Below are positions 27,282 through 36,543 of a DNA stretch of 64,000 nt, one piece after another. Each line of letters opens with the position of its first letter. Positions within the stretch are counted from its first letter, which is position 1. Below the pieces are notes generated by a model. It did no database searches and was not told the origin of the DNA. It saw nothing but the letters and a program-made list of their open reading frames with translations. A program made the translations under genes and the position numbers. This DNA is from Pseudomonas oryzihabitans (lineage in GTDB: Bacteria; Pseudomonadota; Gammaproteobacteria; Pseudomonadales; Pseudomonadaceae): the NCBI RefSeq assembly GCF_007665395.1, contig NZ_VDND01000004.1:171751-235750 (forward strand), in the 5' to 3' direction.

Positions 27282-28276
27282 TGCACATTCTCCTGTAGCT
27301 GACGCTGGGCGGTCTGCCCGCTCATGGCCATCGACAGCACCGCCATGCGGACCGCGATGCCGTAGGTGACCTGGTTCAGGATGACCGACTGCTCACCGTC
27401 GGCGACCGCGGATTCGATCTCCACGCCGCGGTTGATTGGCCCCGGATGCATGACGATGGCGTCGGGCTTGGCCCGCGCCAGGCGCTGGCGGGTCAGGCCG
27501 AACAGCCGGTAGTACTCGCCTTCGCTGGGCAGCAGGCCACCCTGCATGCGCTCGCGCTGCAGGCGCAGCATGATCACCACGTCCACGCCGTCCAGGCCCT
27601 CGGCCATGTCGGTGTAGGCGCGGACGCCATAGAGCGCTTCGAGGCCGACCGGCAGCAGGGTGCGCGGGGCGATCACGCGGATGTCGCGGCAGCCCAGGGT
27701 GCGCAGCGCCAGCATGTCGGAGCGAGCGACCCGCGAATGCAGGATGTCACCGACGATGGCCACCGAGAGATTGGCGAAGTCGCCCTTGTGGCGGCGGATG
27801 GTCAGCATGTCGAGCATGCCCTGGGTGGGATGGGCGTGGCGACCGTCGCCACCGTTGATGATGGCCACGTCGGGGCAGACGTGCTCGGCGATGAAGTGGG
27901 CGGCGCCGGAATCGGCATGGCGCACCACGAACATGTCGGCGGCCATGGCCTCGAGGTTGCGCAGGGTGTCGAACAGCGTCTCGCCCTTGCTGGTCGAGGA
28001 GGTGGAGACGTTGAGGGTGATGACGTCCGCCGACAACCGCTTGGCCGCCAGTTCGAAGGTGGTCCGGGTGCGGGTGGAGTTCTCGAAGAAGACGTTGCAC
28101 ACCGTCTTGCCGCGCAGTAGCGGCACCTTCTTTACCGCCCGGGCGCCGACCTCGAGAAAGGAGTCGGCGGTATCGAGCAATTCGGTGAGGAGCTCGGCGG
28201 GCAGGTCGTCGAGTGACAGGAAGTGGCGCAATTGGCCCTGGGCGTTGAGTTGCAGCGAGCGCGTAGCGTCGGTCAT
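27278..28276 (-). CDS. pyrB: Aspartate carbamoyltransferase catalytic subunit
   Basis: 332-aa enzyme for the first committed step of pyrimidine synthesis. The carbamoyl-phosphate loop [13 protein letters not shown] and TSSTSKGET are intact, with [10 protein letters not shown] and [11 protein letters not shown] later. The N-terminal extension before the catalytic core, about 20 residues longer than in E. coli PyrB, is usual for Pseudomonas, where it helps regulation. It lies between pyrR (15 bp upstream) and pyrC' (overlapping). Confidence 0.97.
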   Translation of the reverse strand: MTDATRSLQLNAQGQLRHFLSLDDLPAELLTELLDTADSFLEVGARAVKKVPLLRGKTVCNVFFENSTRTRTTFELAAKRLSADVITLNVSTSSTSKGETLFDTLRNLEAMAADMFVVRHADSGAAHFIAEHVCPDVAIINGGDGRHAHPTQGMLDMLTIRRHKGDFANLSVAIVGDILHSRVARSDMLALRTLGCRDIRVIAPRTLLPVGLEALYGVRAYTDMAEGLDGVDVVIMLRLQRERMQGGLLPSEGEYYRLFGLTRQRLARAKPDAIVMHPGPINRGVEIESAVADGEQSVILNQVTYGIAVRMAVLSMAMSGQTAQRQLQENVQ

Positions 28277-28291
28277 GGCAGCGAATCCAGG

Positions 28292-28801
28292 TCAGGCGGC
28301 GGGGACGTCGCGGTATTCGAGGGCGAGCGGCGTGGGGCCGGTCAGCTTGACGCGCTGGGTGGGGGCGAGGGTCAGGGTGGCACCCACCACGTCGGGCTGG
28401 ATCGGCAGTTCGCGGGCATTGACGTCCAGCAGGCAGACCAGGGTCACACTGGCGGGGCGGCCGTAGTCGAAGAGTTCGTTGAGCGCCGCGCGCACGGTGC
28501 GGCCGCTCATCAGTACGTCGTCCACCAGCACCAGGTGCTGGCCGTCGATCTCGAAGGGCAGGGCCGAGGGGCGTACCTGCGGGTGCAGGCCCTTCTGGGT
28601 GAAGTCGTCACGGTAGAAGGACACGTCCAGGCTGCCCAGCGACGTGTCCAGGCCGAGTTCGGCCAGCAGGGCCTCGGCGATCCACAGGCCGCCGGTATGG
28701 ATGCCGATGAAGCGGGGATCGGTGATGCCGCGACGATCCAGCGACAGGCGCAGGTCCGCGGCCAGCCGCGGCAGGAGCTCGGCGGGGGTGGGCAGGTGCA
28801 T
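28292..28801 (-). CDS. pyrR: PyrR bifunctional regulator / uracil phosphoribosyltransferase
   Basis: 169 aa. PRPP-binding motif [17 protein letters not shown] in the middle. [13 protein letters not shown] and VSFYRDDF are typical of PyrR. In Pseudomonas, PyrR is proposed to control pyr gene expression, but no attenuator hairpin with anti-antiterminator was recognised in the 15-bp pyrR-pyrB gap. Two bases separate it from the ruvX stop, so it belongs to the ruvX-pyrR-pyrB-pyrC' operon. Confidence 0.95.
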   Translation of the reverse strand: MHLPTPAELLPRLAADLRLSLDRRGITDPRFIGIHTGGLWIAEALLAELGLDTSLGSLDVSFYRDDFTQKGLHPQVRPSALPFEIDGQHLVLVDDVLMSGRTVRAALNELFDYGRPASVTLVCLLDVNARELPIQPDVVGATLTLAPTQRVKLTGPTPLALEYRDVPAA

Positions 28802-28803
28802 GG

Positions 28804-29256
28804 CTACTCCGATTGCGGGCGCGCGGCCCGTTCCAGTTGTTGGGTCAGCCAGCCTTCCAGCAGGAGGGCGGCGGCGAGGGCGTCCACCGGGCGTTCGCGA
28901 TAGCCGTCGCGCTGACCGCCCTGCAGGCGCTCGCCCTTGGCGGCGTAGGTGGTGAGGCGCTCGTCATGGGTATGCACGGGCAAGCCGTAGCGGCCGTGCA
29001 GGCGCCGGGCGAAGCGTTCGGCGCGCTCGCTCATCTCGCTGGGGGTGCCGTCCATGTTCAGCGGCAGGCCGACCACCAGGGCGCTAGGGCGCCACTCGTC
29101 CAGCAGGCGCTGGATCTGCTGCCAGTCCGGTACGCCGTTCTGCGCCTTGAGCGTGAGCAGTTCACGGGCCTGGCCGGTGACGGCCTGGCCCACGGCCACG
29201 CCGATCTGCCGGGTGCCGTAGTCGAAACCCAGGTAGAGGCCCGCGGGCGCACTCAT
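28804..29256 (-). CDS. ruvX: Putative pre-16S rRNA nuclease RuvX/YqgF
   Basis: 150-aa RNase H-fold protein. [16 protein letters not shown] supplies the first catalytic Asp; [11 protein letters not shown] and [10 protein letters not shown] carry the later acidic residues, and [13 protein letters not shown] ends the fold. Implicated in maturing the 5' end of 16S rRNA. The start codon overlaps the yqgE stop by 4 bp and the stop lies 2 bp from pyrR. Confidence 0.95.
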   Translation of the reverse strand: MSAPAGLYLGFDYGTRQIGVAVGQAVTGQARELLTLKAQNGVPDWQQIQRLLDEWRPSALVVGLPLNMDGTPSEMSERAERFARRLHGRYGLPVHTHDERLTTYAAKGERLQGGQRDGYRERPVDALAAALLLEGWLTQQLERAARPQSE

Positions 29257-29822
29257 GCGTGGCCCGCCTGGCGCGAGAGCAGGCGCAGGTCGATGCCCAG
29301 CAGGGCGGCGGCCGCGCCGAGGCGTTGCTCGCTCGGCGTTTCGAAGAGCAGGGCGCTGGTGGCCGGGGTGGTGAGCCAGAGATTGGCGGCCAGTTCCTCT
29401 TCCAGCTGGCCGGGACCCCAGCCGCTGTAGCCCAGGGTGATCAGGTGCCGGGCCGGACCGCTGCCGTCGGAGATGGCGAACAGCACGTCCGGCGAGGTGG
29501 TCAGGCTCAGGTCCTCGAGCTCCAGGGTGTTCTGGAAGATCGGGCCGGCATCATGCAGGACGAAGCCGCGATCGTTCTGCACCGGGCCGCCGGAGTAGAG
29601 GGCGAGCTGGTGGTCCTGCGGCGTGGGCGGCACGTCCGGGCGGAGCTGTTCGAGCAAATCGTCCAGGTGCAGGCCATTGGGGCGGTTGATCACCAGGCCC
29701 ATGGCGCCATCGGGGCCGTGGTCGACGAGGTAGATCACCGTGGCGGCGAAATGGGGATCGTCCATCTGCGGCATGGCGATCAGGAGCTGGTGCTGTAGGG
29801 TGGTGCTGGAGGTCGGCTTCAT
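29253..29822 (-). CDS. yqgE: YqgE/AlgH family protein
   Basis: 189 aa, DUF179/UPF0301 family. The N terminus LLIAMPQMDDPHF and the glycine-rich GAMGLVINRPNG are diagnostic. The P. aeruginosa homologue was named AlgH from a link to alginate regulation, but the biochemical role is unknown. ATG at 29822 (MKPTSS) is preferred to a TTG three codons upstream. Overlaps ruvX by 4 bp; tonB ends 55 bp upstream. Confidence 0.93.
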   Translation of the reverse strand: MKPTSSTTLQHQLLIAMPQMDDPHFAATVIYLVDHGPDGAMGLVINRPNGLHLDDLLEQLRPDVPPTPQDHQLALYSGGPVQNDRGFVLHDAGPIFQNTLELEDLSLTTSPDVLFAISDGSGPARHLITLGYSGWGPGQLEEELAANLWLTTPATSALLFETPSEQRLGAAAALLGIDLRLLSRQAGHA

Positions 29823-29877
29823 GACCGGCAAGTTTCCCGGTTGCGCGGTCCGGCTTCAAGTACAACGACGTGCGCGG

Positions 29878-30756
29878 CTATTGACTGGACAGGCGGTCAC
29901 CGCGCTCGAAGCGCCAGGTACGGATGATCTCCAGCCGGTCGATGTCGGCGAGGTCGCCACTGAAGGGCGCGAAGGGCGCCGCCAGCCGCACGATGCGCAG
30001 TGCCGCCTGGTCCAAGACCTGGCGTCCCGAGGATTCCAGCACCTGCACCTCGTACAGCGAGCCGTCCTTGTTGATGGCCACCAGCAGCCGCAGGCTGCCA
30101 TAGAGCCGGTCGCGCTTGGCCTGCTCGGGGTAATTGAGGTTGCCGATCCGCTCGATCTTGCGTCGCCACTCTTCCTTGTAGCGGGCGCCCTTGTCCTTTT
30201 GCGTCGAGGCGGCGTTGATCCGCCAGATCTTCGGCCGCTTGGCGTACTGCTGGCGCTCTTCGGCGAGCTGGGCTTCGAGGCTGGCGAGCTCGGCGGCCTG
30301 GCTGTCGGCTTCCGGGCTCGGGGCATCGCGCTGCTCCCGCTCGGGTGTCTCGCGGCTGGGTTCGGCCTTGGTCGGGCGGCTGGCGCGTGTGGTCACGGCT
30401 GCCTTGGGCGCCTGGGCGCGATCAGCCGCGGACTTGCGGGCGGGTGGGGCCGCTTCGCGGATCTCGCTGTCGTGGAAGGGCGCCTGCACCGGCGTGCTCG
30501 GCGCCGCCGCCTTGTCCAGGGTGCCGCTGCCCTGCTGGTTTTCCTGGGCGAGGAAATCCGCCTGCTGGGGGGCTTCGTCGCTCTTGAAGCTGGCCAGCGT
30601 TACCTCCAGGGTGCGGCTGATCTGGCTGGGTTCGGGCAGCGCGAAGCCGACGCCGAGGATCAGCACGACATGCAGCAGGGTCGCGATGAGCAGCGTGAAG
30701 CCCAGGCGGTCGGCGGGATGCACCTGGACGGCGGGGGAGGAAGCGGTGCTGGGCAT
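29878..30756 (-). CDS. tonB3: TonB-family energy transducer (TonB3-like)
   Basis: About 292 aa. N-in signal anchor (about 20-38, FTLLIATLLHVVLILGVGF). A long charged, Ala/Glu/Lys-rich periplasmic linker lacks the classic Pro-Lys repeats. The C-terminal TonB domain (about 205-292) has YPEQAKRDRLYGSLRLLVAI and the closing VLESSGRQVLDQAALRIV. P. aeruginosa TonB3 at this locus is needed for twitching motility. The ATG at 30756 is favoured because MPSTASSP-AVQVHPADRLGF resembles relatives. An upstream ATG at 30831 would add 25 residues but lies in a perfect palindrome; neither has a clear ribosome site. Confidence 0.88.
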   Translation of the reverse strand: MPSTASSPAVQVHPADRLGFTLLIATLLHVVLILGVGFALPEPSQISRTLEVTLASFKSDEAPQQADFLAQENQQGSGTLDKAAAPSTPVQAPFHDSEIREAAPPARKSAADRAQAPKAAVTTRASRPTKAEPSRETPEREQRDAPSPEADSQAAELASLEAQLAEERQQYAKRPKIWRINAASTQKDKGARYKEEWRRKIERIGNLNYPEQAKRDRLYGSLRLLVAINKDGSLYEVQVLESSGRQVLDQAALRIVRLAAPFAPFSGDLADIDRLEIIRTWRFERGDRLSSQ

Positions 30757-30828
30757 TGACTGGGTCGGCAAGGGCAGAAGGCGCGCGGCAGGGCTGGCGC
30801 CAGTCTGCGGATTGTGTCCGCGCTTGTC

Positions 30829-30851
30829 CATGCCGCCGCGGGCGGCATGGA
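30829..30851. other. Palindrome between gshB and tonB3
   Basis: CCATGCCGCC and its exact complement flank a 3-bp centre, 8 bp after the gshB stop. It may mark the end of the gshB mRNA; there is no U tract. Confidence 0.4.
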
Positions 30852-30859
30852 CGCTCGCC

Positions 30860-31810
30860 TCAGCCCGCGCGTTTCTGCGCGATCACGTCCATGAGGCGCT
30901 CGGCGATCCGGGTATCGTAGGCCGCATCGATCTCGCGGATGCAGGTCGGGCTGGTGACGTTGATCTCGGTGAGGTGCTCGCCGATCACGTCCAGGCCGAC
31001 GAACAGCAGGCCGCGCTTGCGCAACTCCGGGCCCACCGTGGCGGCGATCTCGCGGTCGCGTGCCGACAGGGGCTGGGCCACGCCACGACCACCGGCGGCC
31101 AGGTTGCCGCGCGTCTCGCCCTGGGCCGGAATGCGCGCCAGGCAGTAGTCCACCGGCTCGCCGTCGATCATCAGGATGCGCTTGTCGCCGTCCTTGATGC
31201 CCGGCAGGTAGCGTTGGGCGATGATCTGCTGGGTGCCATGGGCGGTCAGGGTCTCCAGGATCACCGAGAGGTTCGGGTCGCCTTCGCGATGACGGAACAC
31301 CGAGCTGCCGCCCATGCCGTCCAGTGGCTTGAGGATGACGTCGCCGTGGGTACGCGCGAATTCGCGGATGATGTCGGCGCGGCGGCTCACCAGCGTCGGC
31401 GGGGCCAGTTCGGGGAACAGGGTGGCGAAGAACTTCTCGTTGCAGTCGCGCAGGCTGGCGGGTCGGTTGACCACCAGGGTGCCGCCCCGCTCGGCCTGCT
31501 CCAGCAGGTAGGTGGCATAGACGAATTCGTTGTCGAAGGGCGGGTCCTTGCGCATCAGGATCACGTCGAGCTCGCGCAGGGGCAGGTCGACGTCCTCGCC
31601 AAAGGCGAACCAGCGTTCCGGATCCTGGAAGACGTCCAGCTGCCGGCCGCGGCCGCGGGCCTCGCCATCGACCTGGTACAGGTCCTGCATCTCGAAGTAG
31701 TGCAGGCTCCAGCCGCGGGCCTTGGCTGCCCACAGCATGGCCATGGAGCTATCCTTCTTATAGGAGATGCGTTCGATGGGATCCATGACGATCCCCAGGC
31801 GGATACTCAT
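30860..31810 (-). CDS. gshB: Glutathione synthetase
   Basis: 316-aa ATP-grasp ligase joining gamma-glutamylcysteine and glycine. N-terminal LGIVMDPIERI and KDSSMAML are typical. Further along come RKDPPFDNEFVYAT, the ATP-grasp loop KPLDGMGGSSVFR and NVTSPTCIREID (metal/substrate binding). Length equals the E. coli enzyme. The ATG at 31810 is the family start; the frame continues upstream without similarity. Divergent from pilG over 220 bp. Confidence 0.97.
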   Translation of the reverse strand: MSIRLGIVMDPIERISYKKDSSMAMLWAAKARGWSLHYFEMQDLYQVDGEARGRGRQLDVFQDPERWFAFGEDVDLPLRELDVILMRKDPPFDNEFVYATYLLEQAERGGTLVVNRPASLRDCNEKFFATLFPELAPPTLVSRRADIIREFARTHGDVILKPLDGMGGSSVFRHREGDPNLSVILETLTAHGTQQIIAQRYLPGIKDGDKRILMIDGEPVDYCLARIPAQGETRGNLAAGGRGVAQPLSARDREIAATVGPELRKRGLLFVGLDVIGEHLTEINVTSPTCIREIDAAYDTRIAERLMDVIAQKRAG

Positions 31811-32030
31811 TGACGCTAGACCTCGGTTGGGCGTGGGCAAGGCATCAGGATAGCCCCTGCATCCCCTTGAGTGCCAATGCTTGCGCGATCGTCGTGGCGG
31901 GCGGGCCGGTGGTCCGTCGTCAGGGGATCTGCGTGGTACGTCACGGTATTGTGTGCTACAAAGAGGCGCCGCCAAAGTGCCCGGATCGACATCATTCACG
32001 TTTCATCGACGATGAGCTGGTAGCTTGAAC

Positions 32031-32438
32031 ATGGAACAGTATTCGGAAGGGCTGAAGGTCATGGTGATCGACGACTCGAAGACGATTCGTCGCACCGCCG
32101 AGACCCTGCTCAAGAAAGTTGGCTGCGAGGTCATTACCGCCATCGATGGATTCGATGCGCTCGCCAAGATCGCCGATAGTCATCCCCACATCATCTTCGT
32201 GGACATCATGATGCCGCGACTGGATGGCTATCAGACCTGTGCGCTGATCAAGAACAACAGCGCGTTCCGCGCGACGCCCGTCATCATGCTCTCCTCCCGT
32301 GACGGGCTCTTCGACAAGGCCAAGGGCCGCATCGTCGGCTCGGACCAGTACCTCACCAAACCCTTCAGCAAAGAAGAGCTGATCGGTGCGATCAAGACCC
32401 ACGTCCCCAGTTTCACTCCGCTCGAACAAGCGTCCTGA
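32031..32438 (+). CDS. pilG: Twitching motility response regulator PilG
   Basis: 135-aa CheY-like stand-alone receiver. MVIDDSKTIRR has the acidic pocket, IIFVDIMMPRLDGYQ the phosphoacceptor Asp, MLSSRDG the Thr/Ser position and YLTKPFSKEEL the conserved Lys. In P. aeruginosa PilG promotes pilus extension and cAMP production. ATG 32031 (MEQYSEGLKV) is chosen over a TTG two codons earlier. First gene of the pilGHIJK-chpABC cluster. Confidence 0.98.
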   Translation: MEQYSEGLKVMVIDDSKTIRRTAETLLKKVGCEVITAIDGFDALAKIADSHPHIIFVDIMMPRLDGYQTCALIKNNSAFRATPVIMLSSRDGLFDKAKGRIVGSDQYLTKPFSKEELIGAIKTHVPSFTPLEQAS

Positions 32439-32478
32439 GTGTCCTGAGGCGGGCGATTCAATCTAGTAGGAAATTTTC

Positions 32479-32844
32479 ATGGCTCGAATTCTGATCGTCG
32501 ACGACTCTCCAACCGAGATGTACAAGCTCACCGCCATGCTGGAAAAGCATGGGCATCAGGTGCTCAAGGCCGAGAACGGTGCCGATGGCGTGGCCCTGGC
32601 CCGCCAGGAGAAGCCGGATGCGGTGCTGATGGACATCGTCATGCCGGGCCTCAACGGCTTCCAGGCCACCCGGCAGCTGACCAAGGATGCCGAGACCAGC
32701 CACATTCCGGTCGTCATCGTCACCACCAAGGACCAGGAGACCGACAAGGTCTGGGGCAAGCGCCAGGGCGCCAAGGACTACCTCACCAAGCCCATCGACG
32801 AAGACACCCTGCTGCGCACCCTGGCGGGTGTCCTGCAAGGCTGA
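32479..32844 (+). CDS. pilH: Twitching motility response regulator PilH
   Basis: 121-aa receiver-only protein: ILIVDDSPTEMYK, AVLMDIVMPGLNGFQ (phosphoacceptor Asp), VIVTTKDQETDK and YLTKPIDED. In P. aeruginosa PilH is the main phosphate acceptor or sink of ChpA and counteracts PilG. Forty bases after pilG, with ribosome site AGGAAATTTTC before the ATG. Confidence 0.98.
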   Translation: MARILIVDDSPTEMYKLTAMLEKHGHQVLKAENGADGVALARQEKPDAVLMDIVMPGLNGFQATRQLTKDAETSHIPVVIVTTKDQETDKVWGKRQGAKDYLTKPIDEDTLLRTLAGVLQG

Positions 32845-32893
32845 GGGCTCACGTCCGTTTCTCGCGGCAGCGCCCCGGTGGGCAGGGAATCCT

Positions 32894-33430
32894 ATGAGCG
32901 ACGCCACTACGCCCTACGAACTCTTGCGGCTGATCGACCTGCGCTGCCGGGAACGGGCGGCCGGGCTGCCGGCGCAGCAGGAAAACCAGCGGACCTGGAG
33001 CGGCATCGGCTTTCGCCTCGGTGAATTGCGCTTCGTGATCCCCATGGGCGAGGTCAGCGAGATCCTGCCGGAGCCGCGCTTCACCGCCTTGCCCGGCGTC
33101 AAGCCCTGGCTCAAGGGCGTAGCCAACGTACGCGGCCGGCTGCTGCCGATCGCCGACCTCGGGCAATTCCTCGGGGTGAAGGTCCAGGCGCTGCGCAAAC
33201 AGCGCCGCATCCTGATCGTCGACCATGGCGACCTCTTCGTCGGATTGGCGGTTGACGAAGTCCTGGGCATGCAACATTTCGACATCGAGGCCTATCGCGA
33301 GCACGCCGACAGCGTGCCCGCGGGCCTGCACTTCTTTCTGGAGGGCGTCTTCCAACGCGACGTGCCGTGGCTGGTCTGCAGCCCGCGCGCCTTGGTCGAG
33401 CATCCCGAATTCATGGACGTCGCGGCCTGA
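32894..33430 (+). CDS. pilI: CheW-like coupling protein PilI
   Basis: 178-aa CheW-domain protein linking receptor PilJ to kinase ChpA. GFRLGELRFVIPMGEVSEIL, VKPWLKGVANVRGRLLPIADL and LIVDHGDLFVGLAVDEVLG are the standard CheW segments. ATG at 32894; the longer open frame upstream overlaps pilH in a different frame and is not coding. A 161-bp gap separates it from pilJ. Confidence 0.97.
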   Translation: MSDATTPYELLRLIDLRCRERAAGLPAQQENQRTWSGIGFRLGELRFVIPMGEVSEILPEPRFTALPGVKPWLKGVANVRGRLLPIADLGQFLGVKVQALRKQRRILIVDHGDLFVGLAVDEVLGMQHFDIEAYREHADSVPAGLHFFLEGVFQRDVPWLVCSPRALVEHPEFMDVAA

Positions 33431-33591
33431 GTCGCTAGACGCCAGGGCGCCGCGCACCGGCGCGGGGTCGGGATGGCAGGAGCTGTCGCCGACGGGTGGG
33501 GGTAGGGCGACGAGCACCGGCTTCAAGCGAACCGGTCCGGCGTCCGACAAGGATAGAACTGAAGGATCCAAGGTCCAGGCGGGGGCCGCTG

Positions 33592-35622
33592 ATGAACAAA
33601 CTCAATACCGGGAAACTCAACGCGTGGGTCGCGGGCATGTTCGTGGTGCTGATCGTCGCGATCGTGCTGCTGTTCGCCAACTTCGCGTACCTGGGCACCC
33701 AGACCAACTACGACAACCAGTACCAGGGGCAGGCCACCGAGCTGCGCATCCTGTCGCAGCAGCTCGCCAAGAGCGCCAGTGAGGCCGCCACTGGCAAGGC
33801 CGAGGCCTTCAAGGACCTGCGCGTGGCCCGCGCCGAATTCGAGCGCCGCTGGAACATCCTGCGCAATGGCGATCCCCAGACCGGCCTGCCGGCCTCGCCG
33901 GCGATCCTCGCCGCGCGGCTGGACACCGTGCAGGGCCAGTGGGCCAATCTGCGCAAGCAGGTCGACACCATGCTGGGCAGCGAACAGACCGTGCTGTCCC
34001 TGCATCAGTTGTCCGGTGCCCTGGCCGATACCATTCCCCAGCTGCAGGTCGAGAACGAGGAAATCGTCGACATCCTGATCGAGCGCGGCGCGGCCGCCAG
34101 CCAGGTAGTGGTGGCCCAGCGCCAGGCGCTGCTCGCCGAGCGGATCCTCAGCGCCATCAACAAGATCCTCACCGGCGACGAAGCCGCCGTGCAGGCCGCC
34201 GACAGCTTCGGCCGCGACGCCAGCCTGTTCGGCCGGGTACTCAAGGCCATGCGCGAAGGCAATGCCTCCATGGGCATCGCCAAGATCACCGATCCGGAGG
34301 CGGTCGGTCGCCTGAACGAGGCCAACAAGCTGTTCGAGTTCGTCTCTGGCAACGTCGACGAGATCCTCGCCACCTCGCCCGAACTGCTGCAGATCCGCTC
34401 CGCCGTGGGCCAGATCTACAGCGGCTCCCAGGCGCTGCTCGGTTCCGCCTCGGACCTCAGCGCCGGTTACGCCGCCCTGGCCCAGAGTCGCAAGATCAAT
34501 ACCGTGGGCAGCTATCTGCTGGTGTTCATCGCCCTCGGCGCCATCCTCTGCATCGGCTACATCCTGGTGCGCGACACCCGCCGCCGCCTGGCCGAGACCG
34601 ACGAGAAGAACCAGCGCAACCAGACCGCCATTCTGCGGCTGCTGGACGAGATCGCCGACCTCGCCGACGGTGACCTGACCGTGCAGGCCACGGTGACCGA
34701 AGACTTCACCGGTGCCATCGCCGACTCCATCAACTACTCCATCGACCAGCTGCGCGAACTGGTGGAAACCATCAACCAGACCGCCTTGCAGGTGGCCGCC
34801 GCCGCCCAGGAATCCCAGGACACCGCGACCGTGCTGGCCGAGGCCTCGGAGCACCAGGCCCAGGAAATCGCCGGGGCCTCCGCGGCGATCAACGAGATGG
34901 CCGTGTCCATCGACCAGGTCTCCACCAACGCCTCCGAATCCACCGCGGTGGCGGAGCGCTCCGTGGCCATCGCCAACAAGGGCAACCAGGTGGTGCACAA
35001 CACCATCATCGGCATGGACAGCATTCGCGAGCAGATCCAGGATACCGCCAAGCGGATCAAGCGCCTGGGTGAATCGTCCCAGGAGATCGGCGACATCGTC
35101 GGCCTGATCAACGACATCGCCGACCAGACCAACATCCTGGCCCTGAACGCTGCCATCCAGGCCTCCATGGCCGGCGATGCCGGTCGCGGCTTCGCGGTGG
35201 TCGCCGACGAGGTTCAGCGCCTCGCCGAGCGCTCCTCTGGCGCCACCAAGCAGATCGAGGCGCTGGTCAAGGCGATCCAGACCGACACCAACGAAGCGGT
35301 GATTTCCATGGAGCAGACTACCTCGGAAGTGGTCCGCGGCGCCGCCCTGGCCCAGGACGCCGGGGTAGCCCTGGAAGAGATCGAGAAGGTGTCCCAGAGC
35401 CTGGCCGGACTGATCCAGAACATTTCCAACGCCGCACGGCAGCAGTCGTCGTCCGCCAGCCACATCTCCAGCACCATGAACGTGATTCAGGAGATCACCT
35501 CGCAGACCTCCGCCGGGACCACCGCCACCGCACGCAGCATCGGCGAGCTGGCCAAGCTGGCCAGCGAGATGCGGCGTTCGGTATCGGGCTTCAATCTGCC
35601 GAACGAGCAGCCGCTGGGCTGA
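33592..35622 (+). CDS. pilJ: Type IV pilus chemoreceptor PilJ
   Basis: 676-aa methyl-accepting chemotaxis protein of the Chp system. TM1 about 13-34, a periplasmic region with two PilJ-type helical modules (about 40-300), TM2 about 303-325, a HAMP region, then the signalling domain with tip [17 protein letters not shown] and [22 protein letters not shown]. In P. aeruginosa PilJ interacts with pilin and reports surface contact to ChpA. ATG 33592 ([10 protein letters not shown]) gives the short N-terminal tail expected before TM1. Slightly shorter than the approximately 682-aa P. aeruginosa protein. Confidence 0.97.
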   Translation: MNKLNTGKLNAWVAGMFVVLIVAIVLLFANFAYLGTQTNYDNQYQGQATELRILSQQLAKSASEAATGKAEAFKDLRVARAEFERRWNILRNGDPQTGLPASPAILAARLDTVQGQWANLRKQVDTMLGSEQTVLSLHQLSGALADTIPQLQVENEEIVDILIERGAAASQVVVAQRQALLAERILSAINKILTGDEAAVQAADSFGRDASLFGRVLKAMREGNASMGIAKITDPEAVGRLNEANKLFEFVSGNVDEILATSPELLQIRSAVGQIYSGSQALLGSASDLSAGYAALAQSRKINTVGSYLLVFIALGAILCIGYILVRDTRRRLAETDEKNQRNQTAILRLLDEIADLADGDLTVQATVTEDFTGAIADSINYSIDQLRELVETINQTALQVAAAAQESQDTATVLAEASEHQAQEIAGASAAINEMAVSIDQVSTNASESTAVAERSVAIANKGNQVVHNTIIGMDSIREQIQDTAKRIKRLGESSQEIGDIVGLINDIADQTNILALNAAIQASMAGDAGRGFAVVADEVQRLAERSSGATKQIEALVKAIQTDTNEAVISMEQTTSEVVRGAALAQDAGVALEEIEKVSQSLAGLIQNISNAARQQSSSASHISSTMNVIQEITSQTSAGTTATARSIGELAKLASEMRRSVSGFNLPNEQPLG

Positions 35623-35662
35623 ACGCAGCAGCCACACCGTGGCGTGGCGAGGGGGAAACGCG

Positions 35663-36532
35663 GTGGGGGAGTCGAGTTGGGCGTTGTGCCGTGCTCCCGC
35701 GCTGCCGGAGGCGGACTTCGAGCGCTGGCGACAGTTGCTCGAAAGCCGCGCCGGGATGGTGCTGGACGAGCGTCAGCGCAGCTTTCTGCAGGTCCAGTTG
35801 GCCGCGCGCATGCGCGAGCTGGGGATCACCGCCTACGACGACTATTACCGGATCGTCGGCGCGGGCATCAGCGGACGGGTCGAGTGGGTCCGCCTGCTCG
35901 ACCGGCTGACCATCCAGGCCACCCGCTTCTTCCGCCATCCGCCGTCGTTCGCCCTGCTGGAAGCCTTCGTGAGTGAATTCGTCCAGGCCGCCAAGGGCGA
36001 TAGCCTGACGCTGTGGAGCCTGGGTTGTGCCAGTGGAGAGGAAGCGTTTTCGATGGCCATCAGCACCGCCGACGTGCTTTCCCGGCAGGGGCACCCCATG
36101 ACCTTCGCCCTGACCGGTACCGACATCAGCAGCGAAGCCCTGCGCCAGGCGCGGCAGGGCACCTATGGCCCGCAGCGGCTGGCCGGGGTGTCGCCCGAGC
36201 GGCGGGAACGGTACTTCCGTGCCCGTGAGGATGGCAGCTTCGAGATCGCCGCCTGGCTGGCCGAGCGGCTGTGCTTCGCCCGGCTCAACGTGCTGGAGCT
36301 GGGCCAGGCGCCCCTGCGCGGGCTCAACGTCATTTTTTGTCAGAACTTGCTGATTTATTTCCGCCGCTGGCTGCGTCGAGACCTGCTCAACCAGCTGGTC
36401 CAGCGGCTTGCACCGGGTGGGTTGTTGGTCCTGGGTGTCGGGGAGGTGAGCCAATGGAGCCACCCGCAACTGATACCCGTCGATCATCCCGAAGTCCTGG
36501 CGTTCACCCGCCAGGTAAGCCCCCCGGCATGA
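35663..36532 (+). CDS. pilK: CheR-type protein-glutamate methyltransferase PilK
   Basis: 289 aa. An N-terminal CheR helical domain (SRAGMVLDERQRSFLQ, RMRELG) precedes the SAM-binding domain (SLGCASGEEAFSMAI, GTDISSEAL, NVIFCQNLLIYF). Presumed to methylate PilJ. The start is taken as GTG 35663 because GAGGGGGA lies six bases upstream. A GTG at 35639 would add eight residues and has no clear ribosome site. Confidence 0.92.
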   Translation: MGESSWALCRAPALPEADFERWRQLLESRAGMVLDERQRSFLQVQLAARMRELGITAYDDYYRIVGAGISGRVEWVRLLDRLTIQATRFFRHPPSFALLEAFVSEFVQAAKGDSLTLWSLGCASGEEAFSMAISTADVLSRQGHPMTFALTGTDISSEALRQARQGTYGPQRLAGVSPERRERYFRAREDGSFEIAAWLAERLCFARLNVLELGQAPLRGLNVIFCQNLLIYFRRWLRRDLLNQLVQRLAPGGLLVLGVGEVSQWSHPQLIPVDHPEVLAFTRQVSPPA

Positions 36533-36543
36533 CAGGAGCCGAG

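Noticed and set aside
36271..36543. N-terminal extension of chpA overlapping pilK
   Set aside because: It is out of frame with the well-supported pilK. The conserved MIDRHDYVALEWVKGE start with a ribosome site lies at 36544.
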